Below are positions 1-14,500 of a stretch of 64,000 bases of DNA, one piece after another. The stretch is from Edolisoma coerulescens (taxonomy: Eukaryota; Chordata; Aves; Passeriformes; Campephagidae). Numbering within the stretch: position 1 is the first letter of the stretch; each line of letters starts with the position of its first letter. A model generated the notes under the pieces. The model saw nothing but the letters and a program-made list of their open reading frames with translations. It did not search any database and was not told the origin of the DNA. A program made the translations under genes and the position numbers. Where the stretch lies: positions 379,764 through 443,763 of the forward strand of contig VWZW01004757.1 in the NCBI GenBank assembly GCA_013397115.1. The letters run 5' to 3'.

Positions 1-3000
1 GAAATAATTCCTGCACGGAATAACTTGGAATTTATCAGTATGCAGTGACTTCCTAGGTTTACCTGGCAGCATCTTCTCAGCTTTCCAACAAGGAGCTGCT
101 GCAGGGAGAGGCTGAAAAATGAATTCGTTCAGCGTGTCCAGCACTTGGGCCATGGGAATCCACTCTCACTCCATCCAGGTGGGAGAATTCCAGCCCCACC
201 ATTCCCAGTACCACCAGTTGCAGAGCAGGATTTAACATCCCAGAGCGTGGCACTTTTATTTTTACCCTCCTTTTTTTTCCCCCCCTCTCCACACTCTTGA
301 GTTCCAGTGCTCGAGGCAGCCAGGCGCTGTCAGTATATTAAATTCTGGGAGTGTCTCTCCTGCTGGGGAGAGGATTTGTAAAACAAAGCGTGTTTTCCTC
401 CTCCCTGCTGCCAAACGGGATCGCTGCTTCTCCCCAGTGGGACGGGGCAGCGCTTCCCAGCACATTACGTCGCACTCCAGGAATTTGCCATTGGTTATGG
501 CTCGACCTGGAGCTTTTCCTGCTGCTCTGGGGGGCTGGTGGGAGAGGGGAGGAGGAGGAATCCAGGAAATCGGAGCATCCCAGGGCAGGTGAGCAGCAGT
601 TCCAGGGATTACATGGGGAAATGGGGAAGAGTTCGCGAAATATGGCAATAAATCCCTGGGTGCTGGAGCCGAATGAGAAGGTCCAAGGTGTGGCAGAGCT
701 GCAGCACTCGTTGGGTGGATTCTCTGCCGTGCCAGTCTGGGGTGGGCAGTGCTGGGGCGTGGAGGGCAAGGGAGAGGGGTCAGGGCCCCAGATGGGCCAA
801 AACACCACCAAAAATCCCATTTGCAGGAAAGGGCTGGGAGCAAACGAGCTCTGTGCCCACCGAGCCCTGCAGACCCTGTGGCAGCCCCCTCCTGGCTGTG
901 ACCCAGCCCCTGTTCCTGCGGTTTATCCCACAAACATCCCCCAAACTGCTGTGGGTGCAGGTCTCCCCTTGCCCCATCCGAGGCTGAGCCCTGGATTTCC
1001 CAGCCAGACGTTGTGGAGAACCTGAGCAGGGCCTGGGAACTGTGGGGCACAGGGATTTTTAATTAATTAATGATGGATATCTTCATTGTAAGAGGGGCTT
1101 TGAGCAGTGGGAATGGCAAAACACCCCAAAAAATTAAAAATACTGATGGAGACAGCTCACTTTGGGCTGCTGTGGCTTCATTGAGACACAAGAGCTGCGT
1201 GGAAAAATTAAAAAGACTCGTGGCTGGACTGGGCCACCACTCCATGCTTGCTGCTGGCCCTGGAGCAGCATTCCCATGGAACCCATCCCCTGGAATGCTG
1301 GAGGAGCTCAGCGCTGTTGTGTTTGCCCCACGAGTGAATTCCTGGTCCCTTCTCCTGCGTGCTCAGACCTGCAGATGCACCACAGGTGACCCAGCCTGGG
1401 GTCTCTGGGCTCCTCCCAGCCAGCAGAAGACAGGGATGAAGAGTTTTGCAGGACTGGGATTGTTTATCCTCAAGTGGGGCTGGGCTGAGGGAGGGACCTG
1501 CCCTGGCTGCAGCGCCGGGCACCGCAGGGTGGAAGTTGGGTAACCCTGCTCTGAGTGGGGTGGTTTTGGGGTGAACACTCATTTCCTCTGCTTCGAGCTG
1601 CTGATGAAACCCCACCAGAGCTCCCCACAATTCTTTTTAACCCTTAGGCTGCTGAAGGTATTAACGCCAAATACTCTTGGCAGTGGTGGGGCGTTTCCTG
1701 CTCCAGACAGGGTCTCTGGTGTTCCCCCCACGCTCCCAAACCCTGCCCTGCTGTAAGATGCTCCCTTGCAGGAATCTTTGCCTGCTTCCCATCCTGCTGC
1801 CCTTTTCCCATTCCCGGTGGGATTTGCAGGTGGATGTGTCCTGGGCCTGCTTGTCCAGGCAGCCTTGGATGCAATGAACCCCCTGGAAGGCAGCGGCTGC
1901 TGCTCCTGGGGGAAATTTATTTTGGGGGAGAGAGGAAGGCTGGGAGAGGGGGGATTGATACAAAGTGGGGGCTGAGTTAGGAAGGGCTGGGGTAGGCTGG
2001 GCTGGGTTAGGCTGAGCTGGGCTGAGGGCACCTGGAACAGAGGATCAGGTCCTGCCTGTGCCCTCAGTGCAGACAGCAATCTCCGAGCTGGCAGAAGTTC
2101 ATGGCTGTTGTTACACTCAGCCCCTGCTCAGCACTTTCTCTGTTTATATCCTTGCAGGAATGTGTCTTTCCCCCCCCTCAGGCTCTGCTGTTTTCACACC
2201 TGAAGTGAAATGCAGCAGCTCGGGGCTCCGGCCCTGCAGACAGCCTGGCGTGCACCTTTTTATTATTATTTTTTTTTCTTCTTTTCCTTTTTATCTCGCA
2301 TCAGAGTGCGAGAGCCCAGAGCGTGAGGATGTCTCCTGGCGCTGCCAGCGCGTGGGTGTGTGTGGGCACAGCCCTCCCTGCACAGCCCAGCGCTGGCATC
2401 TGCGCTCCGTGCTGCTGTGCACGGGGGCCCGGGGGGCAGGAGCGGGGGATGATGCACCCGAAATTCAGTGTATTGGAGCTTTAGGGTTTGATGTGTCCGG
2501 GGATTTGTGGCTGTGGCCTGCTCTTAGCTGAGGGAGGTGGTTAGATGTTAATATTCGTTTCGTTCTCCTACAGGGGATGTGGAATTTCTTTAGTATTCGA
2601 CATCTTCAGGTCCTGGCCAAAAGCCTAATATGATTTAATGCCTGATTCCATTTCTCTTTCTGTGCTGTGTCTCAGCCTCTTTCTCTTTCAAATTTTGGAG
2701 GAAAGATCACAGCACGGTGAATTTAATCTTGCCTCTGAAAGGAAAAGCAAATTGTCCTTTCCATTCCTCTCCAAGCCGAAGGTTTTAGCTCCAATTACTC
2801 CTGGCTCTGACCTTGCTGCTTGGAGAGCAGGAACTGCTTGGAGCTTTCCAGCGTTCTCAGATCTTTTCAAGACTCTTTCTCCTTCAGACTTCGTGTCTTT
2901 CAAAGTCAGAGGCACTTCCTTTGTGCGAGGCTTTGAGCTTCTCCAGCTCCGGAGAGAGCCAAGGGGAGGGAGCTGCCTTCCTCCTCGTGCCTTTGGGAAT

Positions 3001-5194
3001 CTCACTGGATATCTCATTCCTTAGGGCCTCTTTGTATCCCAAAAATCTTCCCAGAGTTCTGGCTGCCCTGCTTTGCAGAGCAGGACTCGGGTGTGATGTC
3101 TCTGGTGGAATTTCTTCACAAGATATTTCTGTGTTTTTCCAAAATTCTCGTTGGCCCATGGAGGTTTTCCTCGAGGTCTGCTCCTCCCCACACTGGATCC
3201 TGCTGCTGGCTGCTGATTTCAGTCCCTTAATGTCCCCTCTGCCCGTGGGATTGCTTTCTGAGCAGCTCTCCAGTCCTTTTCCTGCTCCCACTGGTGCTGC
3301 CCGTTCCCGTGCAGCTCCGGGATTGCATTTGGAGGAGATTTCAGTGAGGCACTGCCCAACAGGAATATTAATTCCAGTTCTTACAGCACTTATGTTGGAG
3401 TGAAGGTTGGTCAAAGAAAGGAGAGGCCAGACTGGAGCAGGAGCCTGGAGCGTGCAGGTTTTTTCTGGAGGATGGGGATTTGTGTCCTGGGTTTTTCAGC
3501 TCCTTGCTTTCTGTGTGGCCACAGAAAGGGAGGAAATGGATGTGAGGGACAGGACCTGCAGCTCTGTGGGAGGTGAAGCTCTGTTTTCTACCCCTCATCA
3601 TGCAAAACACACCGAGGTGAGCGAGCTCTGCCTGTCCCTTCCTCCCACTCCAAGGAAAAGCTTGGAAAACACAATCCTAAAACCTCCTTGAGTGGTTCCT
3701 GTGCCTCCATCTCTCTTTGTGCAGAGATTCCCTGGGTTTTCCTGATGGAAAGGCACAGGGCTTTGAGCCAGTCCGTGCCTGGGAGCCCCAATCCCATGGC
3801 TGGGAAATTCCCAGAGTTGCCTCTTCCCCTGTCCCAGGGGATGCTTAAACTGAGCCCTCTCCAGAGCTGGGAGTTTTTAATTCCTGCCTTGTTCTGCAGG
3901 GCTGTTCCCTCACCCTCACCCTCCTCAAGGCCGGGATCTTGGCACAGGAATGCAATCCCAGCAGGGGAAAGCAAAGGCTGCCGAGGAAGGAGAGCAGCCT
4001 GCAGTGGGAAATGGTTGTTTTGGCCGGGGATGTGCTGAGGGTTTTTCCTGGGACACCTCTGTCCCCGTTCCCACGGAGCACAGAGCTCCTGGTGGGGACT
4101 GGTTTGGGATTTGGGGCATCCCCAGCTCCGGGGGGAATTGGGATACAGGAGGTGTGAGGGTTTGGACCTCGATTAAAGAGCCCCAATTCCCTGCACAGGG
4201 ATGAACCCAACCTGCTGCAGCCCCTACCCCACATTTGGTTGGTGTTGAACGAACCCCAAGCCCTGGTTCAGCCTGAGCTCCCCAAAATCAGGGCAGTGGA
4301 GCCCAAATCTCTGCAGGAACAGGACTGAAACCTGCCCAGACAGCCCCAAAGCTTTGGCTCATCCTGGAATCCCCTCATATATTTCCATTTATCCATCAAT
4401 TTGGATGCAGTTCTGTGCCAGGATTGGAAGAAGAAAGGATTTAGGGGGAATCTTGCTCCCAAATGTCTCTGTGGGCTTCCTGGGCTTATAGGGAAACAAT
4501 TTGGGATGAGACTGAATGACCTAGAAACATGACTTACATCCAGCCAAAATCATCCAGGATTGGATTAAATCTTGATTTAAGCAGCCTTTTTTTTTGTGGT
4601 TTAAATCTTTATTTAAGCAGCTGGTTTTTTTGTGTATAGGATTTTTTTGGGGGGGTTATTCTATAAGAAAGAGGATGTTTTCCTGTTTGGTTGTAAAAAG
4701 CTGCTCCTGCTTGGTGTAATTGGATACTTCCTTTCCTGAGGAGGGAGCCTGGTGTATCTGGGGACATTTATTTAGGCAGCTGTGTGGCTGGGTGAGGAAT
4801 TTTATGTGTTTTTATTCTGGTGGGAAATGGTGAATTTGGGGTTTACAGGATTGATTGATCCTTTTGTATCTCTGGCTCGAGTTACACGGAAATGAAAGCA
4901 AGTTTAGACAGCAGAAAAGTGGTTTTGAATGGGTTTTGATCAGTTAATAAACTCCAAATATGCTGGATAAGACAGCAGACAATGTCTCGAAATAGATTTT
5001 GCATTTAAAACTGGTTGATTCATTAAGTGGAGAATTAATTGTGCAGCCTGAATTACACTTCTGGTCACCATAATTACAGATCTCGCTCTCTCAGGTTGCA
5101 GTTTTACTTGCAGATTGGAAAATGTGCATTTCTCCTTGGCACTGCTGATTTTTCCATCGACTTGCTGGGATGCTGTTAAACTGGACTGAGTTTA

Positions 5195-5240
5195 TTAGAA
5201 TCCTTCAGATTGGAAAAGATCACGGAGTCCAACCTTTGAA
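5195..5240 (-). mobile_element. CR1-like LINE remnant
   Basis: TTAGAATCCTTCAGATTGGA, AAAGATCACGGAGTCCAACC resemble an inverted CR1 3' end over about 45 bases. Very short. Confidence 0.55.
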
Positions 5241-6494
5241 TTAACTGAAATTAAGATGTTTTCTTTGTCCTTGTGAGAGAACCTGACCCTCCCAAAAGCT
5301 GTGTTGGCACTTCACTCTTTTCTGGTTGTGTTTTTATCAGTGAATTCCCTAAAATCATTGGCAGCCATGTCCTGCCTGGGCTGACAGGAGCTCTTTAAAA
5401 TTAAATAAATCATAAAATTTTAGAATTAAAGTCTAAAGGTGACCAGAGGTTGGCATCACCTTAAATTGCTTGTTTGAAATCTGGGTGGTTTAAAGTGAAT
5501 GGATTTAACGTTTAAAGCTATTTTATAGAGCAGCATTAATTGAATTTTAATGTCACTGAATTGAATCCTTGGGCAGCCCATTCATTAAATTCTTCCTTAG
5601 CAAGTTTGGGCATTTCCTGATGACTTTGATGAGCCCAAACCCTTTAGTTTTAAGTTTCTCTTTACTTTTGGGTTTCTCTGGAGAGACTGAGCCAGCTGGG
5701 AGGATCCCACCTCCAGTTTGGAGGCACATGCCAAGCTGGATCCTCAAAGGAGCATCCAAATCCCCCAGTGCCAGACAGGGAATTTGCTATGAAAGCCTTC
5801 TAGAAAGATTTTGCCTTCCAGCCCTCTTCAAATCCCAAATCCCAGCCCTGCTCTGCCTGGTGGTTACAAATCTGATAGTGCAAATCAAACCACACAAGCA
5901 CGGCATAAAACATGGGAAAGGCTTCATTTCTTCCCTTAATCCCCCAACCTGACTTTCCTTTGTTGATATAAATCAGGGGCGAGGTTCCCAGTTCCCTGGG
6001 ATGTAGAGCACAGCACTGATTGAGGCTCAGGATGGGAAATATGAGGCTTTTGAGCCACCCTGCAAAAAGTGGGGATGATTTCCCCAATCTGATGGTCTCA
6101 TCCATTCCCTTCCCCATTTTTCTGTGGGTGTTTTGCAGGGAAAGCCTCACCCCAGCAGTTCCCTTCCTCAGGCCACCCTGCAGCCTCTCCTCCAGCAGCC
6201 AAAATCGATGTTTTATTGTGTGGGTGCCATTCCCAAGCTGTCAGGCTGTTTAATGGGATTCCAGAGAGCCTGCCCAGGGAGCAGGGATGGGATGGATGCA
6301 GCTGGACTGTGAGTGGTGGCTTTGGAAGGGAATTCAGAGCATTCAGCAGGACCCTGGTTGTTGCAGGTGTGGAGCTGCTCCTCTGGGTTTGAGACTCTGC
6401 TTTTCATCCTCTCTAAGATGGAACTCTTAACCAGGTACCCCAAAAACACTGGGTATCACCAGGGTGGGTGATGCAAGGAGGCTGCCACAGTTTC

Positions 6495-6708
6495 AGGCTG
6501 ACAAAGGGGAGATTTAAATGGGATATTGGGAAGGAATTCCTCCCTGTGAGGGTGGCGAGGCCCTGGCACAGGCTGCCCAGAGAAGCTGTGGCTGCCCCAT
6601 CCCTGGAAGTGTCAAGGTTGGAGCACCCTGGTCTGTGGAAGGTGTCCCTGCTCATGGCAGGGGATGGAATGAGATGAATTTTAAGGTCCCTTCCAACTCA
6701 AACCAGCT
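6495..6708 (+). mobile_element. CR1 LINE 3' fragment
   Basis: Shows the familiar avian CR1 3' end in order: GGGAGATTTAAATGGGATAT, GAATTCCTCCCTGTGAGGGT, GGCACAGGCTGCCCAGAGAA, CCATCCCTGGAAGTGTC, GGTGTCCCTGCTCATGGCAG and AAGGTCCCTTCCAACTC. Only a truncated, diverged tail remains, without reverse-transcriptase coding sequence. Edges are approximate. Confidence 0.88.
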
Positions 6709-7437
6709 TTTTCACAGGTTTATGGACTTGGGAAGAGGAAAAGGTGTCTCAGCTGGACGTGCACAACATCTGCTCTCCCACATCGCCTTTTTCAGGATGA
6801 AAATCCAGTCCCTTCCATGGCGTTCTTCTCCCTTGCCTCGTTGCTGTAGAACAAAGGTGTCAGCAGCTCCAAGAGCTGCCAGGCCTCCAGGTTTTCCTGG
6901 ATTTTAGGATGTCTGCATCCCTGTAAAGGCCCTGGGTGCCTCGTAAACAACATGGGCCGTGGGTGTGCGGCATCCGGCACGGCCCGGCCCTGCTCCCACG
7001 TGGGGACCAGCTGCTGGAACTGTACCACTTCCAGGCAGGAATTCCTGGCATTTCTTGGCAGGGGAAGAACGTCCCAAAGCTGCCTTTGCAGCCCATGGCA
7101 TTGGTCCTTCAGTGGGAAGGCTGAACTGCAAAGCAGGAGCAGCTCCGGTGCTTTCCCTGAGCTCCTGCTCTCCATGCTCAGCTTGGTTTTCCCTCTGTTT
7201 TCCTTCCCACCCTGGTGCTGTCCAGGGAAAGAGGAGGATGGAGAAGCTGGCACGATGCAAGTGGCAGGGTCAGCCTTGCACCAGGGTGAGTTTTGGCTCT
7301 GACAAACTTCTCCATCCTTTTCTGAGAGGTGAAGCAGCTCTCGGATGAGATGAACTCCCTGAAACGGGGTGAGGAATCTCTGCTTGGGGTGCTTTCATCT
7401 CTTGCCCATCAGCTGCTGTTCTCCACCAACACAACGC

Positions 7438-7501
7438 AAATAAACCAGCCAAACTCCTCTCCTGAAGGAAAATAAATCAGCCAAACTCCTCTCCTGAAAG
7501 A
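7438..7501. repeat. 32-bp direct duplication
   Basis: Two adjacent 32-base copies containing CAGCCAAACTCCTCTCCTGA, with two differences. A simple recent tandem duplication in the intron. Confidence 0.9.
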
Positions 7502-10500
7502 TCTTTTTTTTAAAAAAGACCTTCTGGTGTTGCCGCATCGTGTAAATCAACTTGATTTCCCACAAGGACTCGTGTTTGCTTTTGTGTGCCCTCCCTTTGG
7601 AGGAGGGCGAAAATCCAGGAGCCTGGAATATTCCCAAAGGCAGGAATACAGTGCCATTCCCACAGGCTGAGATCATTCCTTTGATTGCAGGAGGATGGGA
7701 ATGCCACGTGCAAAATCCTGGTGGGACCCAGCGCTGACCAAGCTCCATCTCCGGGATGTTTCAGCTCTGACTGACCCATCCCAGAGCCAGCCGGATGCTG
7801 CTTATCCCACCACAGAAATGCTGGAATCCCCATCCCTGGAGGAGGATTTAAGGGATGTGTGGATGTGGGGTTTAGAGGTGGGATAGTGGTTGGACTGGAG
7901 CTTTTCCACCCTCAATAATTCCAGGATTCTTTACCAGGGAAAGCTTCTGTACTCCTCGTTCTCCAGAGGGAAAGGAGGAGCAGAAAGGCTGAGCATCCTC
8001 CTGGCAAAGGGGAAGGGAAGCAGGGAATTCCCAGGAACAGGAATGAAGTGCACAGAAGTGGCAGAGCCACGAGCAGGGCTCAGAGCAGCTGCTCCTTATC
8101 TCGTCCTGAGCAGGCACATCAGGGAAGATCAAGGCAAAAGGGAAAAGATAACACAGACTGAGCCAGTCTGGCTCTCAGAGAGAGGTTTTTCCAACCTGTT
8201 TCCTTGTCAGAGGTGATTTTGGACGAGCCTGTGGGATCTTGTAGAGAAAACCAAAGGTTTTTCTTCCTGTTTCATGCCTTGCAAAAGGGAATCTTCCTTC
8301 CTGGCGTGAATTCCTGGCATTTCTCGGCTCAGGAAGAAGATCCCGAGGCTGGATTGGTGTTGCTGTGTGCAAAATGCCACCCCATGGCTCACCCACCTCT
8401 CGTGTAGGTGGGGCTGGAGGTGTCTGATTCACCACACACCAGTGGCTCCTCCACCTTAACACCAGCTCAAAACCAGTCGTGTTTTAATGATATTGAAATC
8501 AGCTGCTTGTGGCCATTTGAGGAATTCCAGCCCGAGGCTGTGGATGTCTCGGTGGGACCCGAGCAGGGCAAGGGAAGGCTCAGCACAATGAGCTCATCCT
8601 GGCTTTCCTCTTGCTCAGCTCCTCATCCCACATCAGGTTTCAGGGATTATTCAGCCCCGTGGTTGGATGTGGGAAACGAGATTCAGGAGTTTCTGTGTCC
8701 TGAAAGCTTCTGGGGTTCTCCTTCCTCTGCTGTTCACTTCAGGAGGAGCTGCTGGTGCAAAAAATATCGGTGGTGTTGGAAAATATTTTGGAGTTGGGAA
8801 AGAAATGTTGTGGGCCTGCCGTGCCGGAACTGGGATAGGAGCTGCAGGCCACAGGCTTTGTTCTGGCACCTCTGGGAATATCCTGTGGCCACAGCGTTCC
8901 ATGGGATCCAGTTTGGTGTTCCCAGGAAGCAGGAGGGATTAGCAGGGTGCTGTGTTACCCATGGCATCCCAGGCCTCTCTCTGAGGACACTTCCTGGGGC
9001 GCTGTCACATTGTAAGGAATTAAGGGAATATCCCAGGGCATGGAAACATGGATGATCTGTTTATATTCCCACTCTGGAGCTGCTCCCTGCCTTGTTCCTG
9101 GGGTCTTTTGGTCCTCACCCCGACTGTGAGGTTGGATAGAAGCCACTGGTGGAAGGAAACTCCTACTCCAGGCTGGGAGCTGAGAGAAGGAAAAGCCGGA
9201 GCTGAGCTCTGCCCAGCAGCTGGGACTCGTCCTGTGTGGGAGCAGCTTTTCCATGGAGCTCTCTCCTGCAAAGTGAGCTCCAGGCGTGGTTTCCATCACC
9301 CAGAGCGGCAGCTCATGGCTCCTTCTCATCCCTCGGGCCACAGATCCATCACGGGCTGCATTTCCCCGGCAAAACTCCCTGGGCCAAGGTGTGGTTTGTG
9401 TCTTGTCCTCCCTGGCATCACCGCTGGGAAATGGGATATCAACAATAGCAATTTAATGGCCCTGCCTGTCAAACAAAGCAGAAATATTCGGATTTTAGCT
9501 GGGGGGGGGAGTGGTGGGTTGACACCTTTCATTGCTGAAAACAGGGTGTGATCCTGCCTGTCCCAGCTGGAGGTCCATGGGGTGGGCAGGAGGGATGTTG
9601 CTGCTTCTCCTTGCCTGGCGTGGGGGGTCCTGTGTGGGTTTGGGGGTGCAGGGAGCAGCCCTTCCCCTCAGAGAGAACCCAGACCCTACAAACAGGGCAG
9701 GAGGGACAGGGCACAGCAGCAAAGCTGTTTATTACCTGTGTCTGTTCAGTGAAACCCGGGGTGGGTTTCCCTTCTCAGCCAAGCACGGGGGCTCTCAGGC
9801 CATTTTTGGGTTCATCTTTCACATCCCAGGCAGCTCCTGAGACCTGGGACCAGCAGCCACCACCCTCTGGCCTTTCTGGAGCCCAGTGTGTGGTGAAATG
9901 AAGAGAAGGATCTTAATGGCATTTACTGGAAAGGTTTGCTGGCTCTGGGCTGGCTCCATCAGCCCAGCCTGTGTCCCCTGGGATCTCATCCCCTGATTTT
10001 GTGCAAAATGCTTCTTCCACTGCTCACTTGAGCTGCATCTCGCTCTGGGCTGTCCCACTCCTTCCCTGTGCCGCTGTGAAGGGAATTGGGTGGAGGAAAA
10101 AGAAGTTATGCTTAACAAAAACCTGTATTAAGTGCTCTGCTAATCCAACCCCTTCGGCTCCAGCGGGATTTAAACATGTGCTTGTAGTTAATCAGGTATT
10201 TAAGTGCTTTTCTGACTTGGCAAGCCCGAGAGGAGATATCCCGGAGGAGAAGGAGGAGAGCAGAGCCGGGGCCTCCCGGCTGGAGGTGTTTGGAAATGGG
10301 GATGTTGAGGGCAGCAGTGCGGGTTTGGGGATGTGGGTTTGACTTGCTGTGCCTCAGTTTCTCCTTTTGTTCAGGGGGAGGCATCAAAGATGAGAAGAAA
10401 GGCAGCAGTGTGGTGAAACAGGGCGAGCTGGGATCAGTGTTTGTCAGTAAATACATCCCAGCTGGCACTGGAGGGCACAGGAAAGTTCCTGCCAAGGGCT

Positions 10501-11514
10501 GCTGAATTCCAGGACTGGCACCTCCTGGAGAGGAGGGCTCTGCCTGGCACCCAGGGTGAGACCAGAGGGGGTTGAAGAAAGGATTTTAAGGGAGATCATC
10601 TCCCCTCACTCCTTGAACAGCTGCTTGGGGAACTCCCAGCTGTTTGTGGGGCTGCTCAGGAGAGGTTCCATGGAGTGTGAGGAAGATTTTTCCCTCGTGG
10701 ATTTCAGCCCAGAGCCCCAGAGCAGGGTGGTTTTCCCACCTCGATCTGATTTTCTTGCTGGGTATTTCTGCTCTCCCTCCCAGGAGGGGCTGCTCTGGGA
10801 TTTTGTCTCCACATGAGCACCCAGCACCACAGCACTGATGTTCTTCTGCAAAATGCAGATTATTTGACCACACACGCGTTTTTTTCCGTATTGATTTGCC
10901 GCTGCTTTGAATCCCATTACAGGAATCTGCTTCATTAATGGACTTTGTCCATGCTCCAGATTAGCGGGGGATGCTGGATTTGCAAATGAAAGAGTTGAAA
11001 TTCACGGTGTCCGTGTTAATTACTTGGGTGATGCTGCCTTCCTTGGGGAAACCTTTCTTTTTGTTCCACTCCTGTTGCTTTGTCCTAATTCAGAAAACGA
11101 GTTTGGTGCTGTGGGGTTGGGTTGGTTTTTCTCCTTTGCTGGAATTCCCTTTTAACCGTGGGGAAGGTGCTAAGTGGTTTCATGGAATAGGCTGTTCCTG
11201 AGGATAAATTTTGATACAAAAAAGGGTCAGGGAGCTTTTATTTCAATGTTTAGTCCAACCCTACGTCCTCCTCTTTTGCTTTGAGCTAAAATCTCTCTGT
11301 ATCTTGTTCCCTCTAAGTTTTTACCTTGCAAAATCTCTTCATTCCTGCAGTGATATCTCAGATTCTTGTGCTGAGTGAAGCGAGGCAGCTGTAAGGAGAA
11401 ATTCCACTATTTTTGCTGGTAAAAAACCAGGGATACACCTGGATTTTGATACATCCAGGTATTGCTATTGACCCAAACCCATTTTTTCCCTCTGCTCCTA
11501 CAATGGTGTAAATG

Positions 11515-11526
11515 CCCCCCCCCCCN
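11515..11526. other. C homopolymer with an undetermined base
   Basis: A run of C ends in the only N of the window, at 11526. It marks a base-calling or polishing problem in the assembly. Confidence 0.9.
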
Positions 11527-14500
11527 TGGGAGTCAGCTGCAATTTGTTCACTTAAATTATCTTTTTGTCATGCTTGCATTATTCCACAGCAGCCAGCTCG
11601 GAGAGTTAATTGAATTTTTGTGCCTCTCAAAGATGCCTTCAATTACTTCCCGTGAATAACTCCGGGAGAGGGCTGTGATGAGGAATCTCTGATGCTCATT
11701 TTCTATATCAGGAATATCTGAGGTTTTATTCCAGCACCTATTAAAGGATCCCAAAGCATTCCTACAGTCTCCCAGCCCGAAATTCCATCCCTTTGAAGCA
11801 GTTTAGCATCCATTGAGCATTAACAATGCATCCCTCCATGGCTAATGCAATAATAATCAGCTCCGGGCTTGGAATTGGGAGCAGGTTTTGGGCAGCAGTT
11901 CTTGGGTTGCAGCCTCTCATTGTGTGAGCAGGGATGGATTGATTTCTTCTGGGTGTTGTGGGCGTGCCAGGAGGCTTCCAGGTGAGACAGGAATGTCTTT
12001 TATTGATGCTGCAGGTTCTGTGGGAATTTCAGTGCCTGGGGATGCTGTGGGAATGTTTCCCAGGGCTGGGCAGAGCTGTGCATCAAAACAAAACCCCCGG
12101 ATTGCTGTGGGCAGTCCCCACCTCGGAATTTTTGGCTGTGCTGCTCAATCCCCTGAAATTATCGAGTTTCTTTTTCCAGCGTTGGATTGCAACAGTTCTG
12201 CTGGCTGAGGAGGGCAAGGGGGGGCCATCAAAAGCAGCGTTTTTGAGTGGATAAAAAAGCAAATGTGTTGTTTCAAGGGAGATTTGTGATTCCTTCTGTG
12301 CTTGGCTGTACTGGGATCGCCTGCTCCGGGGAACAGCGGATCAGGATGGGCTCAGAGAGGGCTTTGCACCCTTTGTACATCAGGAGACCCACACTGGCCT
12401 CCTCCTGAAGCCTCTCGTGGTCACAGCTGCTGGGCTAAGACAATAAATCCAGATTCCCTTCTAAGCAGAGCCTGGTTTAGGATTCGTGGCAGAGCCTGGC
12501 AGCTCGTGCAGTGTTGTGTTAAATGTGAAGGGAGGGTGATTTGGGGAAGGTGCTGGGTTAGAGCAGGGAGGAGTGAAGAGGTGAGGACTCCCAGTCTCTC
12601 ATTTGCTCTGTTAGACCTGGGCCAGGTCAGGCTGAGCTTTCCTGCATCCTCCATCCCACCAGGCAAACCTCAGCTCTGGGAGGGTCCCGTGTCCTCTTGA
12701 TGTCCCAGGCAGAGGCTCCCTGACAGCAGCTGGGGACCATCTGGCCCAGCTGCAGAGCATCTGTTCTGCCATGCAGGGCTTTCCACAGCCAAATCCTGCT
12801 CCTTCCCTTGCTGGGATCTCTTCCTTCTTCCCTTCCAGTTCCCCTGGACTTCCAGGACCTGAATTACCTGTGAGACTCGTGCCCCTTTCCCACGGTTTAA
12901 CGCTGGCACACGGAGTCACCCGGGGCAGGACAGAGGGGTGGGAGGATGGACAGGCAACACCAGCCTTGTTGCCTGTTTGATTCATTGCTGAGGCTGGGCC
13001 ATCCCAGTGAGGCTTTTTGGACTCTTTTCCCAGCAGGGATGTGCAGAGCCGGGGTGTCTGGCTCCTGGAATGCTGCACGTGCAGGCGGGGATGGGGAGCA
13101 GATTGCACCAAGTGCTTTGTGGGCTCAGTTGTTGATCCAACAGCTCCCATCAGCTGGAGCGGGTGTGGGGAGCCTGGTCTGGGATTCCAAGCAGGGAATT
13201 GTGTCATTGGAATGCTGCTCTTGTACCAGGAGCCGCTCACTTGCTGCAAGCCCAGACACCGGGGCAGTCTCTCACAGGCAGTGGAAATGATGAAGGCGAG
13301 CGATTCCTCCCTGCCTGACAGTGCCATCCTCTGCTTGGGAATTGGGAATCTCTTCCCTTCTCCTGCAAGGATCCCAGTGCTGCTTTTCTCTTTTTGTTCC
13401 TGTAAACACTTATTTCAGACATCTGTGCCTGTTCGCTGCTTGTGAGCACAAGAGCTGCACACACAAAGCCTTTAGCGGCCATCAGGCATCTCCTGTCACC
13501 TCGCAAGGACAAGAGTTGTCTGAGCCCCGGGTTCCCTCCCAAAAAACCACGGGGGCCTGAAGCAAGTCAGAAAAATCTGACTGATATTGATGGGTGATCA
13601 GCTGCAAAACAGATGGGGCTGCTTTTGGCTGGGAGAGTGGGCACGGAAACCAGGCAGAGCTCTGTGCTCACTGCGCTGGGGAAACAAAGGTGAGAGCAGC
13701 ACGAGTGGGATTTTCCTGCTCCAGTTGCCTCAACATTGAACGTCTAGGATCAGCTAATTAGAGGGGCTTTTCTTGGCAGGTAACTGAGAGAGACAACCTC
13801 ATCCAGGGACTGAGTCAGCCCAGCTGTCTGAGAGGAGGATGAATCACCATCCTCATATGAATTGACAGGAGACTGAGCTGAGGTGACAGCTCTGGCGCCT
13901 TCCCTGACAGGAGATAATAAGGCAGCCTGTCCTCCAAAGTCCATTTTCCAGCAGAGATCTAGAAGGCTTTTGCAAGTGAAAATAAGCTGGGTTTTTTTTC
14001 CAGTTGGGAGCTGGCAGCACAGCGTGGTGGGGGCTGGGGCTGATCCTGGCGATCAGGAGTTCCCTCTGCAGCCCTGAGAGCTACAGGTCACAGGGCAAAA
14101 AGGGATGATAAATTTGAAGTTCTGCCCCTGAGCTGTGGTTTGGATACTCCAGGCAGCATCTGGGATGCTCCAGGAAGCTCTTTGGGCAGGCACACAAGGA
14201 TGGAAATGGCAGATTTGGTGAAACTGGTTATATTTTCCTTTAATGCTTCACTGCAGAGCTGGGAACGGGAGGCCCAGCAGCCAGACTGGAGCTCACAGGG
14301 TTGGGTGTCGTGCAGGGGCGATCCATGAACCTTTTTCTTTGGGTTTTAGCCAGGGAATGTGGGGGGCTCTGGGTGGAGCTGGCTCCCAGGAGCTGAGGAG
14401 GTGAGAGAGTGACCCCTCAGTTGTGCTTTGCTCAAACCCTCCTCAGACCTGCAGCTTTTTCTGCCTCTTCCCTTTGCAGGGGGGAAAACTTTGTGGGATC

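Noticed and set aside
262..1050. 262-codon minus-strand open frame
   Set aside because: No recognisable family, no promoter or splice context; GC-rich intronic DNA gives long chance frames.
6495..6708. Active CR1 retrotransposon
   Set aside because: Only the 3' tail remains; no reverse-transcriptase or endonuclease frame is linked to it.
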